DNA of 64,000 nt from Auraticoccus monumenti (lineage in GTDB: Bacteria > Actinomycetota > Actinomycetes > Propionibacteriales > Propionibacteriaceae). Below, piece by piece: positions 63,240 through 64,000 of the stretch. The stretch is taken from contig NZ_LT629688.1 of the NCBI RefSeq assembly GCF_900101785.1, positions 3,162,001-3,226,000 on the forward strand, written 5' to 3'. A program made the position numbers and the translations under genes. The notes beneath the pieces are model-generated. The model saw only the letters and a list, made by a program, of their open reading frames with translations. It was not told the DNA's origin and ran no database searches. The first letter of the stretch is position 1. Each line of letters begins with the position of its first letter.

Positions 63240-64000
63240 ATGACGACCACCGACCTCCCGCGCGCCCGCCGTGACCCCGGTCCCGACGGGGACCCCGCCA
63301 CCGCCGAGCAGCCCGCCTGGCGCGAGGCACTGGGCCGGCTGGGCTGGCGGGCACCCGCCGTCCTGGTGGCCGGCGTCCTCACCGCCGCCGGGTTCGCCCC
63401 GCTGGGCTGGTGGCCGCTGACCCTGCTGGGCGTCGCGCTGCTGACGGTCGCGGTGGCCGAGGCACCCCGGCGCACCTTCGGGCTCGGCTACCTGTTCGGG
63501 CTCGCCTTCCTCGGGCTGACCATCGGCTGGGTGCAGGTGATCGCGCTGCCGGTGGCGCTGGCCCTGATCGCCTTCGAGTCCGTGGTCTACGGGCTGCTCG
63601 CGGTGGCGCTGCGCCGGCTGGTCCGGGTGCCCGGCTGGCCGCTGTGGGCAGCGGCGGCCTGGGTGGCGGTGGAGTGGGTGTACTCCTCGGTGCCCTTCGA
63701 CGGCTTCGGCTGGAGCCGTCTCGGCTACGTGATGGTCGACGCCCCGCTGGCGGGGGCCTACCCCTTCCTCGGCGTGGCCGGGGTCAGCCTGCTCACCGCG
63801 CTGGCCGGTCAGGCCGTGGCCTGGCTGGCGCTCCGCGCGACCCGGCTGGGCACCACCTGGCCCCGGGTCCCGCGCCGGGCGGTGGCGGCGGTGCTGGTGG
63901 CCCTCCTGGTCGGTGGCGGGGTGACGCAGCTGCTGCAAGGCTGGCAGCCCGCGGGGGAGAGCGCCGGGTCGGTGACGGTCGGCCTGGTGCAGGGCAACGT
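63240..64000 (+). CDS. lnt: Apolipoprotein N-acyltransferase, N-terminal part
   Basis: 253 codons from ATG, cut by the window end. Five to six membrane helices follow a ~35-residue cytoplasmic start (GFAPLGWWPLTLLGVALL, GLAFLGLTIGWVQ, WVAVEWVYSSVPFDGFGWSRLG). The nitrilase-like catalytic domain begins at the very edge (VTVGLVQGN). It N-acylates lipoproteins in the membrane; the lipoprotein at 1671 is a potential client. Likely co-transcribed with the Kal-like gene. Confidence 0.93.
   Translation, partial: MTTTDLPRARRDPGPDGDPATAEQPAWREALGRLGWRAPAVLVAGVLTAAGFAPLGWWPLTLLGVALLTVAVAEAPRRTFGLGYLFGLAFLGLTIGWVQVIALPVALALIAFESVVYGLLAVALRRLVRVPGWPLWAAAAWVAVEWVYSSVPFDGFGWSRLGYVMVDAPLAGAYPFLGVAGVSLLTALAGQAVAWLALRATRLGTTWPRVPRRAVAAVLVALLVGGGVTQLLQGWQPAGESAGSVTVGLVQGN

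Overview
The window is very GC-rich, dense and free of introns. It carries a Pup-proteasome locus (arc, dop, pup, prcB, prcA), many GTG/TTG starts, ATGA/GTGA stop-start overlaps, and TANNNT -10 boxes 6-8 nt before start codons, which indicates leaderless transcription. All of this points to an actinobacterium. A propionibacterial lineage (Microlunatus/Auraticoccus-like) is my guess from overall flavour only. Nothing looks plasmid- or phage-borne; this is ordinary chromosome with an accessory middle section.

Layout. 1-3.2 kb: the 3' end of metH, a HAD phosphatase and a solute-binding lipoprotein. 3.4-17.8 kb: protein turnover and housekeeping, with trmI, arc, then a 5-kb interruption (P-loop kinase, TetR, alcohol dehydrogenase, Na+/H+ antiporter with a UBP zinc finger, DUF3054), then dop-pup-prcB-prcA-tyrA and cmk-der, closed by tRNA-Pro(GGG). 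Pup ends in GGQ, so Dop must deamidate it before ligation. PafA is not in the window. 18-26.3 kb: regulator/enzyme pairs (TetR/alpha-beta hydrolase, SDR/HTH), a Tat-exported PhoD phosphatase, a CPBP protease and a second HTH regulator.

26.8-34.7 kb: a tightly packed MoxR-DUF58-DUF4129 membrane operon, an mraY copy, and a divergent bifunctional penicillin-binding protein that is frameshifted just before its KTG motif. 35-46 kb: mixed small enzymes, including a pterin-dehydratase/VOC fusion cut by an in-frame amber codon, threonine ammonia-lyase and Mn-catalase. 46.5-55.4 kb: SDR, TetR/MFS pair, ArsR-like regulator/serine hydrolase pair, GH15 glucosidase, PPOX reductase, a 329-bp inverted-repeat element, and a rubrerythrin-VIT1 protein.

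55.5-64 kb: metX-metW (methionine synthesis, matching metH at the other edge), an HNH-pxpB-pxpC operon for 5-oxoproline, a 26-codon small gene with its own promoter and terminator, a 5'-3' exonuclease, an Lrp regulator, lysine 2,3-aminomutase facing a Kal-like 3-aminobutyryl-CoA ammonia-lyase (suggesting lysine catabolism), and the start of lnt.

Most worth a second look: the two broken genes within 5 kb, the 94-bp-armed inverted repeat, the small peptide gene at 59.5 kb, the interrupted proteasome locus, and the CTG start inferred for pxpB.
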